Source: Spartobacteria bacterium (lineage in GTDB: Bacteria; Verrucomicrobiota; Verrucomicrobiia; Chthoniobacterales; UBA10450). Taken from it: a stretch of 64,000 bases of DNA. The stretch spans positions 248,001 through 312,000 of the forward strand of contig PMSN01000014.1 of assembly GCA_003167555.1 (NCBI GenBank). The letters run 5' to 3'. The position numbers and the translations under genes were made by a program. Positions 15,451 to 22,526 of this stretch are shown here, one piece after another. The first letter of the stretch is position 1. Each line of letters begins with the position of its first letter. Below the pieces are notes generated by a model, which searched no databases, was not told where the DNA came from, and saw only the letters and a program-made list of their open reading frames with translations.

Positions 15451-16895
15451 TATATTTTGATCTCCCAATGGGTTTTCATCCAGATGTTGCCCATCCAACG
15501 AGTGAGTAAATCATCTCGGGCTATGGTGGTGGTGCCATAGGCGAGATTCACGTAGCCATCAAAAAGCGTGAAACCTCCTCCGAAGACCACAGCACGCGGC
15601 AAGCGAGACAATGAAATCAATTGAGGAGCAGTGGTGCGGATAAAGGTGCGTGTTCTTGTCGCGGTGCGATTTAAGGGATAGCTCGCAATTGCAGCCTGCC
15701 CCCCGATGGTGCCCGTGATCTGCCAGACGTAGTTGATCTCTTCGTAGTCAACTAACGTGGGCGGAACCTGTGCCCAGATCAGTTCGAAATTCACCAAGTC
15801 TGCCCCGCCAACGTCTTGATCCGGTCCTATTCCCACGATACCCGCGGAGCTGTCTCTCGGACACGCTGCGTCTAGTTCCCAAATTTGACGAACGGTGCGC
15901 AAAGCACGCCAGGGCTGCCGATAAACTATTACGTCTAACGCCTCTTCAAACGGGTGTTCGGTCTTCAACACAGCTATAGGCCATCCGTAGGGTGCAGTGT
16001 GATCCCCGTCATAAATGATTCCGGCGGAACTTGAAGGCGGTGGTATCGGGGGAGTTCCTGCAGTCCCGACAGATCCCGGTCCACTGCCGTCTGTAGAAGT
16101 AAGTTGGAATTGCGCGGCGTAACTGCCGTTAATTAGAACCTCCAAATATGCAGGAGCGTTCGCGGTAAGGAATAGGTCTGTGAAACTTCCGTTAGTCAGC
16201 GGCACCGAGACATTCCATCCGAAAGCATAGTGGATATTCGATGCGTTGACGACGGTCAGTGGGATTGGTCCCTTGTTCGGGCTTCCTTGTTGGAATTTAA
16301 TGGAGAAATCGGTTAGATCGCTTCCGGTAACAAACAGATAGACCGAAAAATCACCCGTTACCGGAATGGGAGTACTGGGATTGTAGTTATAGAAAGGGAG
16401 CGCTCGAATCGCGGCTTGAACGTCCGCTATCGAACAATTCCAAGGCAAGGTTACCGTTCCCTTCGGACCGACTTTTTGACTGTTTCCACCTGGCCCGTCA
16501 AAGGTAAGCGTGAAGTATCCCGTGAACGGGACCGACGGGAACTGAATACGTTGGATTTCTTCAATGCCTCCCCCGCTTTGAGTGCGTGTTACGGTAGGAG
16601 CAGTAGCAGCCGGAGCTATTTCGGAAGATGAATCGCCAGTAGCGTAGATGGTTGAGTCACCAACCGCGCGCAATCGAACTGTAGTAGTTGAACCGGCAAA
16701 CCTTTCTCCCAGAAAAGGGAAAGCCCCGCTGCCGTCGTATAAATAAAATACTTGAAGCGCTAAAGTGTCGCCCGCATTCAAGGCGGGAATAGCCGGAGTG
16801 CCGCCGAGCGTGCCGTAGAGCAGTCGATTATGAGTGCTATCCAGCGGATCTCCGCCTTGATACCTGACGTAAAGATTGGCGTTTACCGTTGCCAT
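15450..16895 (-). CDS. Large virion protein with beta-sandwich modules
   Basis: A 481-residue protein. A module at about residues 115-165 (IQRIQFPSVPFTGYFTLTFD, then a WNCSIADVQAAIRALPFYN helix) is shared with the 306-residue protein downstream. Two further beta-rich regions follow, with many aromatic and Pro residues and no membrane segment. It directly follows the tape-measure gene, where distal-tail or baseplate proteins are usually encoded, so a tail-tip or baseplate role is likely but unproven. Confidence 0.6.
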   Translation of the reverse strand: MATVNANLYVRYQGGDPLDSTHNRLLYGTLGGTPAIPALNAGDTLALQVFYLYDGSGAFPFLGERFAGSTTTVRLRAVGDSTIYATGDSSSEIAPAATAPTVTRTQSGGGIEEIQRIQFPSVPFTGYFTLTFDGPGGNSQKVGPKGTVTLPWNCSIADVQAAIRALPFYNYNPSTPIPVTGDFSVYLFVTGSDLTDFSIKFQQGSPNKGPIPLTVVNASNIHYAFGWNVSVPLTNGSFTDLFLTANAPAYLEVLINGSYAAQFQLTSTDGSGPGSVGTAGTPPIPPPSSSAGIIYDGDHTAPYGWPIAVLKTEHPFEEALDVIVYRQPWRALRTVRQIWELDAACPRDSSAGIVGIGPDQDVGGADLVNFELIWAQVPPTLVDYEEINYVWQITGTIGGQAAIASYPLNRTATRTRTFIRTTAPQLISLSRLPRAVVFGGGFTLFDGYVNLAYGTTTIARDDLLTRWMGNIWMKTHWEIKI

Positions 16896-18152
16896 TTATC
16901 TTCCTTTGAAATTGATGTTCCGAATCGCTTCCAACTGGTCTTTGTAGATTTGAGCGCGCTCGATCGCGTTCAGATAATCCTTCTCCGTGTCCCTCAATGG
17001 GACGATCTGGTTTTTGAGCGCGTCGGCATTCGCCTGATGCCGGAAAGCCTCTGGGTAGTGCTCCGCGAGCATTTCCTTTTTCGCGAGTTCTTCTTCTTTC
17101 AACGCGCGTTTGGCGAGCTTGCCTGCGCCGGCCTGCGAATCATCGCCCGACGCCGTGTCCCTGCCTTTCTTCGCAAGTTCTGCCAATGTGAATTGCAGCC
17201 CTTCTAACTGCTTACCGGCTACCCCAGACAACCTACCAGACTCTCCGGCTAGCCCGGACATGGCCTCATCCCCCGGCTTCCCAACTCTCCCTGTTAGTCG
17301 AATTCTCGCATCCTCGTCAGCTCGTCGTTTTTCCCCCAGGATCCTTTGCCGTTCGGCCTCATCCTCGTTAATTTTCTTTTGCAACGCATCTGGATCATCC
17401 GGCCCCATCTGTTTGCTCCAGCTTTTGTCGCGAGTTTCATCGATCGGGATGGAACCCATTATTCTCATGTCCTGATCTCTGGGATCAAGACTTAGGCTTA
17501 GCCATTTGTCTCTCCTAGTTTTCTGTAGCGGCCCAGAATTTGCAACCGAACCATCCGGGTTTATCAATGGCGTTGCTGCTTCGTCAACGGTTCGGCCCAC
17601 ACTTCCTGTCAACTTCTCCACTAACCCGGCGAAAGCGCCGAAAGTGTTGTTGAGCAGGCCTTCCACGTGTTCTTGGAATGTCTTGCTCGCACGACTCTCC
17701 GCAATGATCTTCCCGGTGGCGGCTGTTTGCTCTTTGGTTGGCGGTGGGGCGCCCGGTTCCGGCGGTTTACCGGCCTTCGATAGCTCTTCGTTTAATTTTA
17801 CGGCATCCGAATGCGCTTTCGATATTTTCGAGATGAGTGCCCCGACGACTTCCAAACCGATCAAGGCCGGCAGGCTGACATTGGTTGCCATTGCCAAAGC
17901 CTGCATCGCGGCCCCGGCGTCAGTGAGCGCATTTCCGCTGGCAATAGCGTTCGCGGTCAATCCACGCATCGCCGCGGCAACGCGGTGATCGCTTCGCAAA
18001 AGGGCGTTGTGGCTTGTCGTGACGCCATCGATGTCGTGCATCAGCTTGCCCGTGCTTTTATTGACACTGGCCGCAAGTCCTTCCATGTCGGAGCGCACCT
18101 GGGACGAATCCGAGGTGATCTTCATTTCGATAACGCCGCTTTCGCCAGCCAT
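16896..18152 (-). CDS. Tape-measure-like protein (short)
   Basis: A 418-residue, almost wholly helical protein. Residues 10-70 have the SDSSQVRSDMEGLAASVNKS opening of tail tape-measure proteins, and residues 88-112 are hydrophobic (ATNVSLPALIGLEVVGALIS). A Pro-rich linker and long charged helices follow (INEDEAERQRILGEKRRADE). It lies directly after the putative tail chaperone, the normal place. It is short for a tape measure, implying a short tail if that is its role. Confidence 0.65.
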   Translation of the reverse strand: MAGESGVIEMKITSDSSQVRSDMEGLAASVNKSTGKLMHDIDGVTTSHNALLRSDHRVAAAMRGLTANAIASGNALTDAGAAMQALAMATNVSLPALIGLEVVGALISKISKAHSDAVKLNEELSKAGKPPEPGAPPPTKEQTAATGKIIAESRASKTFQEHVEGLLNNTFGAFAGLVEKLTGSVGRTVDEAATPLINPDGSVANSGPLQKTRRDKWLSLSLDPRDQDMRIMGSIPIDETRDKSWSKQMGPDDPDALQKKINEDEAERQRILGEKRRADEDARIRLTGRVGKPGDEAMSGLAGESGRLSGVAGKQLEGLQFTLAELAKKGRDTASGDDSQAGAGKLAKRALKEEELAKKEMLAEHYPEAFRHQANADALKNQIVPLRDTEKDYLNAIERAQIYKDQLEAIRNINFKGR

Positions 18153-18153
18153 A

Positions 18154-18756
18154 TCAGTCTTTCCTCCCGTAGTAATCGATCATGCGAACCTGGAGAGGAT
18201 CGAATTGAGGTATGTCTGGATTGATCTCAATCCATTTGATGTATTGATAGAGCGCCGCCATTCGCTCGCGAATGATCTGTTCTTTCGGCCACCCGTAGGC
18301 ACCGGCGACCTTGTTGATGATCGACGCCGCCGTGCATGTGCCGACGCGAATCCCGCTGGTTGGCGCGGGCGGAATGTCCATTAGCGATTTCACCCACAGG
18401 AATCGGTAAATCGCCCGGTAGAAAATACGGAACTGAGGAGTTGCGTATTCCTCGAAAAGGATTCGCAAAAACTCGCGCCGAAGTTCGCGATTATTGCGAT
18501 TATAGTGCGGGCTCAAAATCCAAAGGAACAGCCCCACGTCTTCCGGTTGCGTTCCCATGCCCGCGGTGAGGAACGGAGATTCGACGCGTTCGAGTTCCTG
18601 AATGTGCCAGAGCGTCAACGGCAGCACGTTCCATCCGTTGATGCGTTGCAGTTCCGGTTCGCGTAACGCTTCCTCGCGCCAACGATCTTCCACGCGCTTG
18701 ACCCGCGCGATGTTTTTAGCGAGGCCGGGGATTTGGCTGAGTTCCGGTGAACTCAT
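18154..18756 (-). CDS. Tail assembly chaperone-like protein
   Basis: A 200-residue protein with a helical N-terminus, a LFLWILSPHYNRNNRELRRE segment, and a C-terminus with YGWPKEQIIRERMAALYQYI, which recalls proteins encoded between tail tube and tape measure in siphophages. In many phages a programmed frameshift makes two forms of this chaperone; no overlapping second frame is evident here. The ATG at 18756 is directly preceded by GGGGGATTGAGAC, so GGGGG may serve as ribosome-binding site. Confidence 0.6.
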   Translation of the reverse strand: MSSPELSQIPGLAKNIARVKRVEDRWREEALREPELQRINGWNVLPLTLWHIQELERVESPFLTAGMGTQPEDVGLFLWILSPHYNRNNRELRREFLRILFEEYATPQFRIFYRAIYRFLWVKSLMDIPPAPTSGIRVGTCTAASIINKVAGAYGWPKEQIIRERMAALYQYIKWIEINPDIPQFDPLQVRMIDYYGRKD

Positions 18757-18771
18757 GTCTCAATCCCCCCG

Positions 18772-19143
18772 TTACGGATTCAATACCTCGACGATATCGA
18801 CCGGAATCTTCGTGATGCCGCTTTGGGTGAACGCCTGATGCTCGGAAATCGCCATCACCTTCCGTGGCGTCCCACCGCCGTTCGGAACGAAGGTGCATGT
18901 CTCGCCGCGGGTGACAGAAACGGTGCTGCTTGAAAGAATTTGACAGACGCAACTCCCGCGACCCTTGATCGGGATGTATGCCGCCTTATTCGGATTGCCA
19001 ACTTCATCCTCGGAATCGAGTTCCCGCATCCCGAAAGTCATCTGAAACTCTTCGGCGATGAGCTGACCGGCGGTTGACCAAGTGACTTTTTGCGCACCGA
19101 ACTTCAGCGTTTGCGCCGATGGAGCGTCAACGAATGTTGCCAT
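18772..19143 (-). CDS. Tail-tube-like protein
   Basis: A 123-residue beta-rich protein (MATFVDAPSAQTLKFGAQKV) of the size of small tail-tube subunits and in the right place ahead of the chaperone and tape measure. The GETCTFVPNGGG and IPVDIVEVLNP strands fit a tube fold, but no family signature is decisive. It is the first gene behind operator array B and so probably starts an operon that runs to 14,189. Confidence 0.5.
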   Translation of the reverse strand: MATFVDAPSAQTLKFGAQKVTWSTAGQLIAEEFQMTFGMRELDSEDEVGNPNKAAYIPIKGRGSCVCQILSSSTVSVTRGETCTFVPNGGGTPRKVMAISEHQAFTQSGITKIPVDIVEVLNP

Positions 19144-19158
19144 GAATCACTTTTTACC

Positions 19159-19213
19159 GTCTCAATCCTGCGAATGCAAGCAGAATTGAGAATATTTTTC
19201 GCACGGATGCGAA
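19159..19213. promoter_or_regulatory. Three-site palindromic operator array B
   Basis: Sites at 19159-19174 (GTCTCAATCCTGCGAA), 19177-19192 (CAAGCAGAATTGAGAA, only the right half good) and 19198-19213 (TTCGCACGGATGCGAA, perfect palindrome). Steps of 18 and 21 bp repeat array A exactly. A weak promoter, TTCTCA-N16-CAGGAT on the minus strand, falls at the same relative place as in array A. The array fills the 79-bp gap ahead of the tail-tube-like gene. Confidence 0.6.
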
Positions 19214-19222
19214 AGTCTCTAC

Positions 19223-19705
19223 TTAAATTCCGTCCCAAGCGTCGTCCCGTACCACGATCAACATCTCGTGGCTGATCTCCGTCCGGTCGGTCAATCCGTC
19301 CGTTGTCTCAACTAGCCCGCTCTGTTTCATGTCGAGCACGGCGTGGAAGGGGAGTGTCGCGGGATTGAAGCGCATTCGGAACCGGGCTGACTCCACCGTG
19401 ACGAGCCCGACCATCGGAACGTGTTTGTCGCTGTTCGTGTTTCGGTTCGTGACGACGCGCGTAATCATCGTGCCGCTCCATGAAGTGTAGAGAAGTTCTT
19501 CCTCGCTCGTGCCGGATTGGTAGGGGTGTTGCTGCGGTTTATCCGAGACGCGCAGATTCGCCAAGGTGCATTCGATGTAGGGCGTGATCTTGCTTTCCTC
19601 GAGACTGAACACCGGGAAAACATTCGCGTTCGCTTTTTTCAAGATCGCCGTCCAGCCGTCTTCGACCTGCTGTTTCGGATTCAGGATTTCGTTGAGCGTG
19701 CTCAT
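19223..19705 (-). CDS. Tail terminator-like or minor tail protein
   Basis: A 160-residue protein. A helical start (LNEILNPKQQVEDGWTAILK) is followed by strands with repeated aromatic ends and an ISHEMLIVVRDDAWDGI end. Its position between neck and tube genes suggests a tail-completion or terminator protein. I do not recognise a family. Confidence 0.5.
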   Translation of the reverse strand: MSTLNEILNPKQQVEDGWTAILKKANANVFPVFSLEESKITPYIECTLANLRVSDKPQQHPYQSGTSEEELLYTSWSGTMITRVVTNRNTNSDKHVPMVGLVTVESARFRMRFNPATLPFHAVLDMKQSGLVETTDGLTDRTEISHEMLIVVRDDAWDGI

Positions 19706-19924
19706 CTAAGTGCGGACTCCGTTCCGGCGAAATGGAAAATCGAGTCTCCAATCATCCCCGTCTGGCTCGATTTGCCACTGCTCGATGCGATCTTTGAATT
19801 TCAGGAAGACGGTCGTGCAGGCGTCAACCCTTTGGCGAATCCTGATTTTCAGAACGCCTTGTGGCATGTTGGTGATTGGCCGGATTTCTCCGGTTCCCCA
19901 AATTATCGCGCCGTCTGTTATCAT
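19706..19924 (-). CDS. Small neck-region phage protein
   Basis: A 72-residue beta-rich protein (ITNMPQGVLKIRIRQRVDAC, FLKFKDRIEQWQI). No family is recognised. It overlaps the gene upstream by four bases and ends one base before the following gene begins. Confidence 0.5.
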   Translation of the reverse strand: MITDGAIIWGTGEIRPITNMPQGVLKIRIRQRVDACTTVFLKFKDRIEQWQIEPDGDDWRLDFPFRRNGVRT

Positions 19925-20697
19925 CTGACAAATACTCCCGGGTAAAGTCTCGCACGCTCCGCGTAATTCTCAAAGACGCCCTTTCTAAAGCGGACGCTGA
20001 ATACCTTGATGCGCCCATTGACGGCGACTTGCAAAATCCGGTTCCCGTCGATCGTCCCGAGCAGGACTGGCGCCGAATTTATCAGACGCAATTCCAATCC
20101 GTTCGTAGTCTCGGTCTTGATCGAACGCCCATTGACGTGCGCCGTCCCTTTGAAGGGTGGAGCGTTCCGCACGTAAGCTGGCGGTGGCGGGGAAAGTTCT
20201 ATGCCGAGGGAATTCCCGATCTGCACCCATGATTGACCAGCGCGACCGAGCACAGCTTTTACGTCAATCTGTTTGTCCATCAATTCTTGCTTTAAAACTT
20301 CGTATTTCCCGAATCGAGGATCGCCATATCGCCAAAACTCCGTCATTGGATGGAATGTTCCTCCGGCCACCAGGCCGCGTGCGCCCATTGCCTTCCCTTC
20401 GTTTCCGGGGCCGGGCGGATCCCAAAACCAACCGACTCCACCGACTTCGTTTTTCTTATCCTTCGTGAAGTAAAGAACCGGCGGCTCCGACGTGCCGAAA
20501 CGCAGTGTGCGATTCTTGAACTCAACGCTCGTCTTGATCTTGTCGAATTTATCCTCGGTAGTGAGCTGGACGCACCGGCCAAGGATGTGGCCGACTTCCG
20601 ATAGAATCACCGGCCACAGCGGCGTTCCGCTCCCTTTCGACAATTCCTTGCAGACCGCGTTAAACCGAGAGAGATCGATCGTGGTCCGGTAGCCCAT
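19921..20697 (-). CDS. HK97 gp10-like neck protein
   Basis: A 258-residue protein whose N-terminal helix (LSRFNAVCKELSKGS, VILSEVGHILGRCVQLTTED) recalls tail-completion proteins of the gp10 type, encoded between head and tail genes. The C-terminus has several short strands. The fit is by position and general pattern rather than a strong motif. Confidence 0.45.
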   Translation of the reverse strand: MGYRTTIDLSRFNAVCKELSKGSGTPLWPVILSEVGHILGRCVQLTTEDKFDKIKTSVEFKNRTLRFGTSEPPVLYFTKDKKNEVGGVGWFWDPPGPGNEGKAMGARGLVAGGTFHPMTEFWRYGDPRFGKYEVLKQELMDKQIDVKAVLGRAGQSWVQIGNSLGIELSPPPPAYVRNAPPFKGTAHVNGRSIKTETTNGLELRLINSAPVLLGTIDGNRILQVAVNGRIKVFSVRFRKGVFENYAERARLYPGVFVR

Positions 20698-21021
20698 TTA
20701 TTTCGGCGGCGACAAGAACAGATGAACAACTGCCGACATCGGATGAACGTCGTTTTGCACGTAGGTGAGCGGATCGCCTCCGTTGACACTCACTAGGCTC
20801 TTCAAATCCTTCAATCCGTTCTCAACCCATGTCGCAAAATCCTCGTTCAGCATCGAAATCGACGTGCTCCCATCGATGAGATAGGAATGAAGTTGCTGAA
20901 TCCGTTTGATCGAGAGCGTTTCCGCAACGCACTTTACTTTGATGCCGTTGAAATCCGCCTCGCCCGGCATGACCCGATAGAGCGCCAGCCACGCCGACCG
21001 GCTACGATCGATGAGCGACAT
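20698..21021 (-). CDS. Head-tail joining region protein
   Basis: A 107-residue alpha/beta protein, not recognised (SIKRIQQLHSYLIDGSTSIS in the middle). It lies directly upstream of the gp10-like gene with no gap and downstream of the 49-residue peptide, so it belongs to the neck operon. Confidence 0.5.
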   Translation of the reverse strand: MSLIDRSRSAWLALYRVMPGEADFNGIKVKCVAETLSIKRIQQLHSYLIDGSTSISMLNEDFATWVENGLKDLKSLVSVNGGDPLTYVQNDVHPMSAVVHLFLSPPK

Positions 21022-21034
21022 ACCGTAGGAACTT

Positions 21035-21184
21035 CTACGTGCCGGCCGGTTTCTTTTTCGCTTTCGCAGCGTCGGGTTTCTCGGTTGCGCCTGTGCGCGG
21101 AAGATGGATAATCTTGCCCTCCGCGGCCTGCTCTTTTTCCCAAGCCTCGTGCCGGTCCTTCGCTTCCTGTTCGGCTTTGTTCAT
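21035..21184 (-). CDS. 49-residue charged phage peptide
   Basis: ATG at 21184, TAG at 21035. The peptide is highly charged: KAEQEAKDRHEAWEKEQAAE, then a TGATEKPDAAKAKKKP tail. It follows a terminator and precedes the neck genes in the same direction, so it seems to open a new transcript. Similar short Lys/Ala-rich peptides lie beside capsid genes in other phages. Its function is unknown. Confidence 0.5.
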   Translation of the reverse strand: MNKAEQEAKDRHEAWEKEQAAEGKIIHLPRTGATEKPDAAKAKKKPAGT

Positions 21185-21204
21185 GTCTGCGACCTTACCG
21201 CCGC

Positions 21205-21220
21205 GTCTCAATCACCGCAA
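21205..21220 (-). promoter_or_regulatory. GATTGAGAC-type site between terminator and neck operon
   Basis: GTCTCAATCACCGCAA on the plus strand: the left half matches the palindrome consensus, the right half only partly. It lies between a terminator hairpin and the first gene of the next transcript, a natural place for a promoter or operator. Confidence 0.35.
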
Positions 21221-21224
21221 GACA

Positions 21225-21261
21225 AAACCGCCCGGCGACCTATGTGGAGGCAGGGCGGTTT
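21225..21261 (-). terminator. Rho-independent-type hairpin ending the head operon
   Basis: A 9-bp perfect inverted repeat (AAACCGCCC / GGGCGGTTT, 21225-21233 and 21253-21261) is followed on the minus strand by TTTTGTCTT. The loop is 19 bases, longer than usual. It lies just after the last head-operon gene (stop at 21275) and before a new transcript, which fits termination. Confidence 0.55.
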
Positions 21262-21274
21262 CGGAGCAAAGAAA

Positions 21275-21526
21275 TTATTTCGCTGACTTTTTCGCGCGAG
21301 TATGTCGCTTGGGCATCGCGGCTTCGCGATTTTCGGGAGCAGCGTTCCCCGCGGCGGTCGGAGCTTTCTTGGAAGATCCTATCAAGGCTATCGCGCCGTC
21401 GTATTTCTCGGCGGTTGCCTGGTCGATTTCATGGCCCGCTTTCACGAGTAAGAATTTTGCTTCGGGGCCGGCGGCGACAGCGGTCTTTCGGTCTGCGGCG
21501 AGATAAACGGTTTTGCTGGCAATCAT
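21275..21526 (-). CDS. Small phage head-region protein
   Basis: An 83-residue protein (MIASKTVYLAADRKTAVAAG, then an EIDQATAEKYDGAIA helix and a Lys-rich tail). The first half resembles a family of small proteins encoded after capsid genes. It has no membrane segment. The gene is followed by the hairpin at 21225-21261, so it ends the head operon. Confidence 0.5.
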   Translation of the reverse strand: MIASKTVYLAADRKTAVAAGPEAKFLLVKAGHEIDQATAEKYDGAIALIGSSKKAPTAAGNAAPENREAAMPKRHTRAKKSAK

Positions 21527-21532
21527 AGGTCT

Positions 21533-22501
21533 TTAGGCTGAAACGGCTCCGTTGAGCGCGAGGATAAACCAACCGCGAGTCGTGGCGTATTGGAGAGTTG
21601 CCGTCTGGCCGACGTTCGTAAATGTGATGGTAGAAAATCCAGTCTTGGTGGTCGGCGTAAGGACTGCGCTTCCGCCGTATACGTCATGGATGATCGTGAT
21701 GATCTGTCCGTCAACGCCATTGGCTAAACTAATGGCTTGAGATGCGCCGGTCGTAGTCAGCTTGGTTGTTCCTTTCACGACGCTGGCTGCTCCTGCGCCA
21801 CTTAGCGCCGCGGTTGAGAGGACCGCGCCGCCGGAAATAGTCGTTAAACCAGTGGAAGTTTTGAACGTGCCGGTCGAGCCGGAGAAATCATTGGAAGCCG
21901 AACCGCTGGCCGTAAGTCCACCAGTGAATACCGAAAGGCCCGCAAACGCCGTCCATGTCGGGGCTCCCGCAGTCGTGCTCGTGTTTTGATATAGCGTGCC
22001 ATCTACCGAATCAATGATGAGCGTGCCGGTCGGCGCGTTCCTGAATGTCGCTTTGACGCCAGGAGTTGTCGTGGTAATTGTCGGGGCCGCCCCGCCCGTC
22101 AGTGAATTTGTGCCGATGCTGAGCAAAGGGAAATCCTGTGCGGCATTCTTGCCCGTAAACGTCAGCGTGTAAGTTCCGATGCCGCTAGATCCTGTTCCGG
22201 CTGCCACGGTGCACCCGTTCACTCCGACCTCGCTCAATGCTTCTACCGCAGCTTTGATGTTCGCGATAAGCGTAGCATCGGTCGCGCTCCACGCGATTGC
22301 CCTCGTGGTCCTACCGCTCGCTATCGTGAGCGTGAACGTTCCGGCTGACGTGCTGGTTTGAATTGTCAGCGTATCAACTTCGCTCGTCCCGCTGGCCGGG
22401 ATGCCGGCGTAAGCGTAAACCGCCGATGTTGGCACTGTATTGTCCTGCGCGAATGCGGTCGTGAGCGCGATACACGCGATGAGTGAGAGGGCTGTTTTCA
22501 T
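21533..22501 (-). CDS. Exported beta-sandwich repeat protein in the head operon
   Basis: About 322 residues with a signal peptide MKTALSLIACIALTTAFA (an upstream ATG would add five residues). The mature part has a repeat unit: TFTLTIASGRTTRAIAWSAT, a helix of the LIANIKAAVEALSEVG type, and a TYTLTFTGKNAAQDFPLL strand pair. This is the virion beta-sandwich seen in several other genes here. The C-terminus resembles surface-fibre tips (GFSTITFTNVGQTATLQYAT). It directly follows the capsid gene, so a head fibre or decoration is possible, but the Sec signal is at odds with that. Confidence 0.6.
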   Translation of the reverse strand: MKTALSLIACIALTTAFAQDNTVPTSAVYAYAGIPASGTSEVDTLTIQTSTSAGTFTLTIASGRTTRAIAWSATDATLIANIKAAVEALSEVGVNGCTVAAGTGSSGIGTYTLTFTGKNAAQDFPLLSIGTNSLTGGAAPTITTTTPGVKATFRNAPTGTLIIDSVDGTLYQNTSTTAGAPTWTAFAGLSVFTGGLTASGSASNDFSGSTGTFKTSTGLTTISGGAVLSTAALSGAGAASVVKGTTKLTTTGASQAISLANGVDGQIITIIHDVYGGSAVLTPTTKTGFSTITFTNVGQTATLQYATTRGWFILALNGAVSA

Positions 22502-22526
22502 TTTTCGATTTGTCATGTTGGTGAAC

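Noticed and set aside
18154-18756. Lambda G/GT-type frameshifted tail chaperone
   Set aside because: No overlapping extension frame or slippery heptamer was found between the chaperone and the tape measure.
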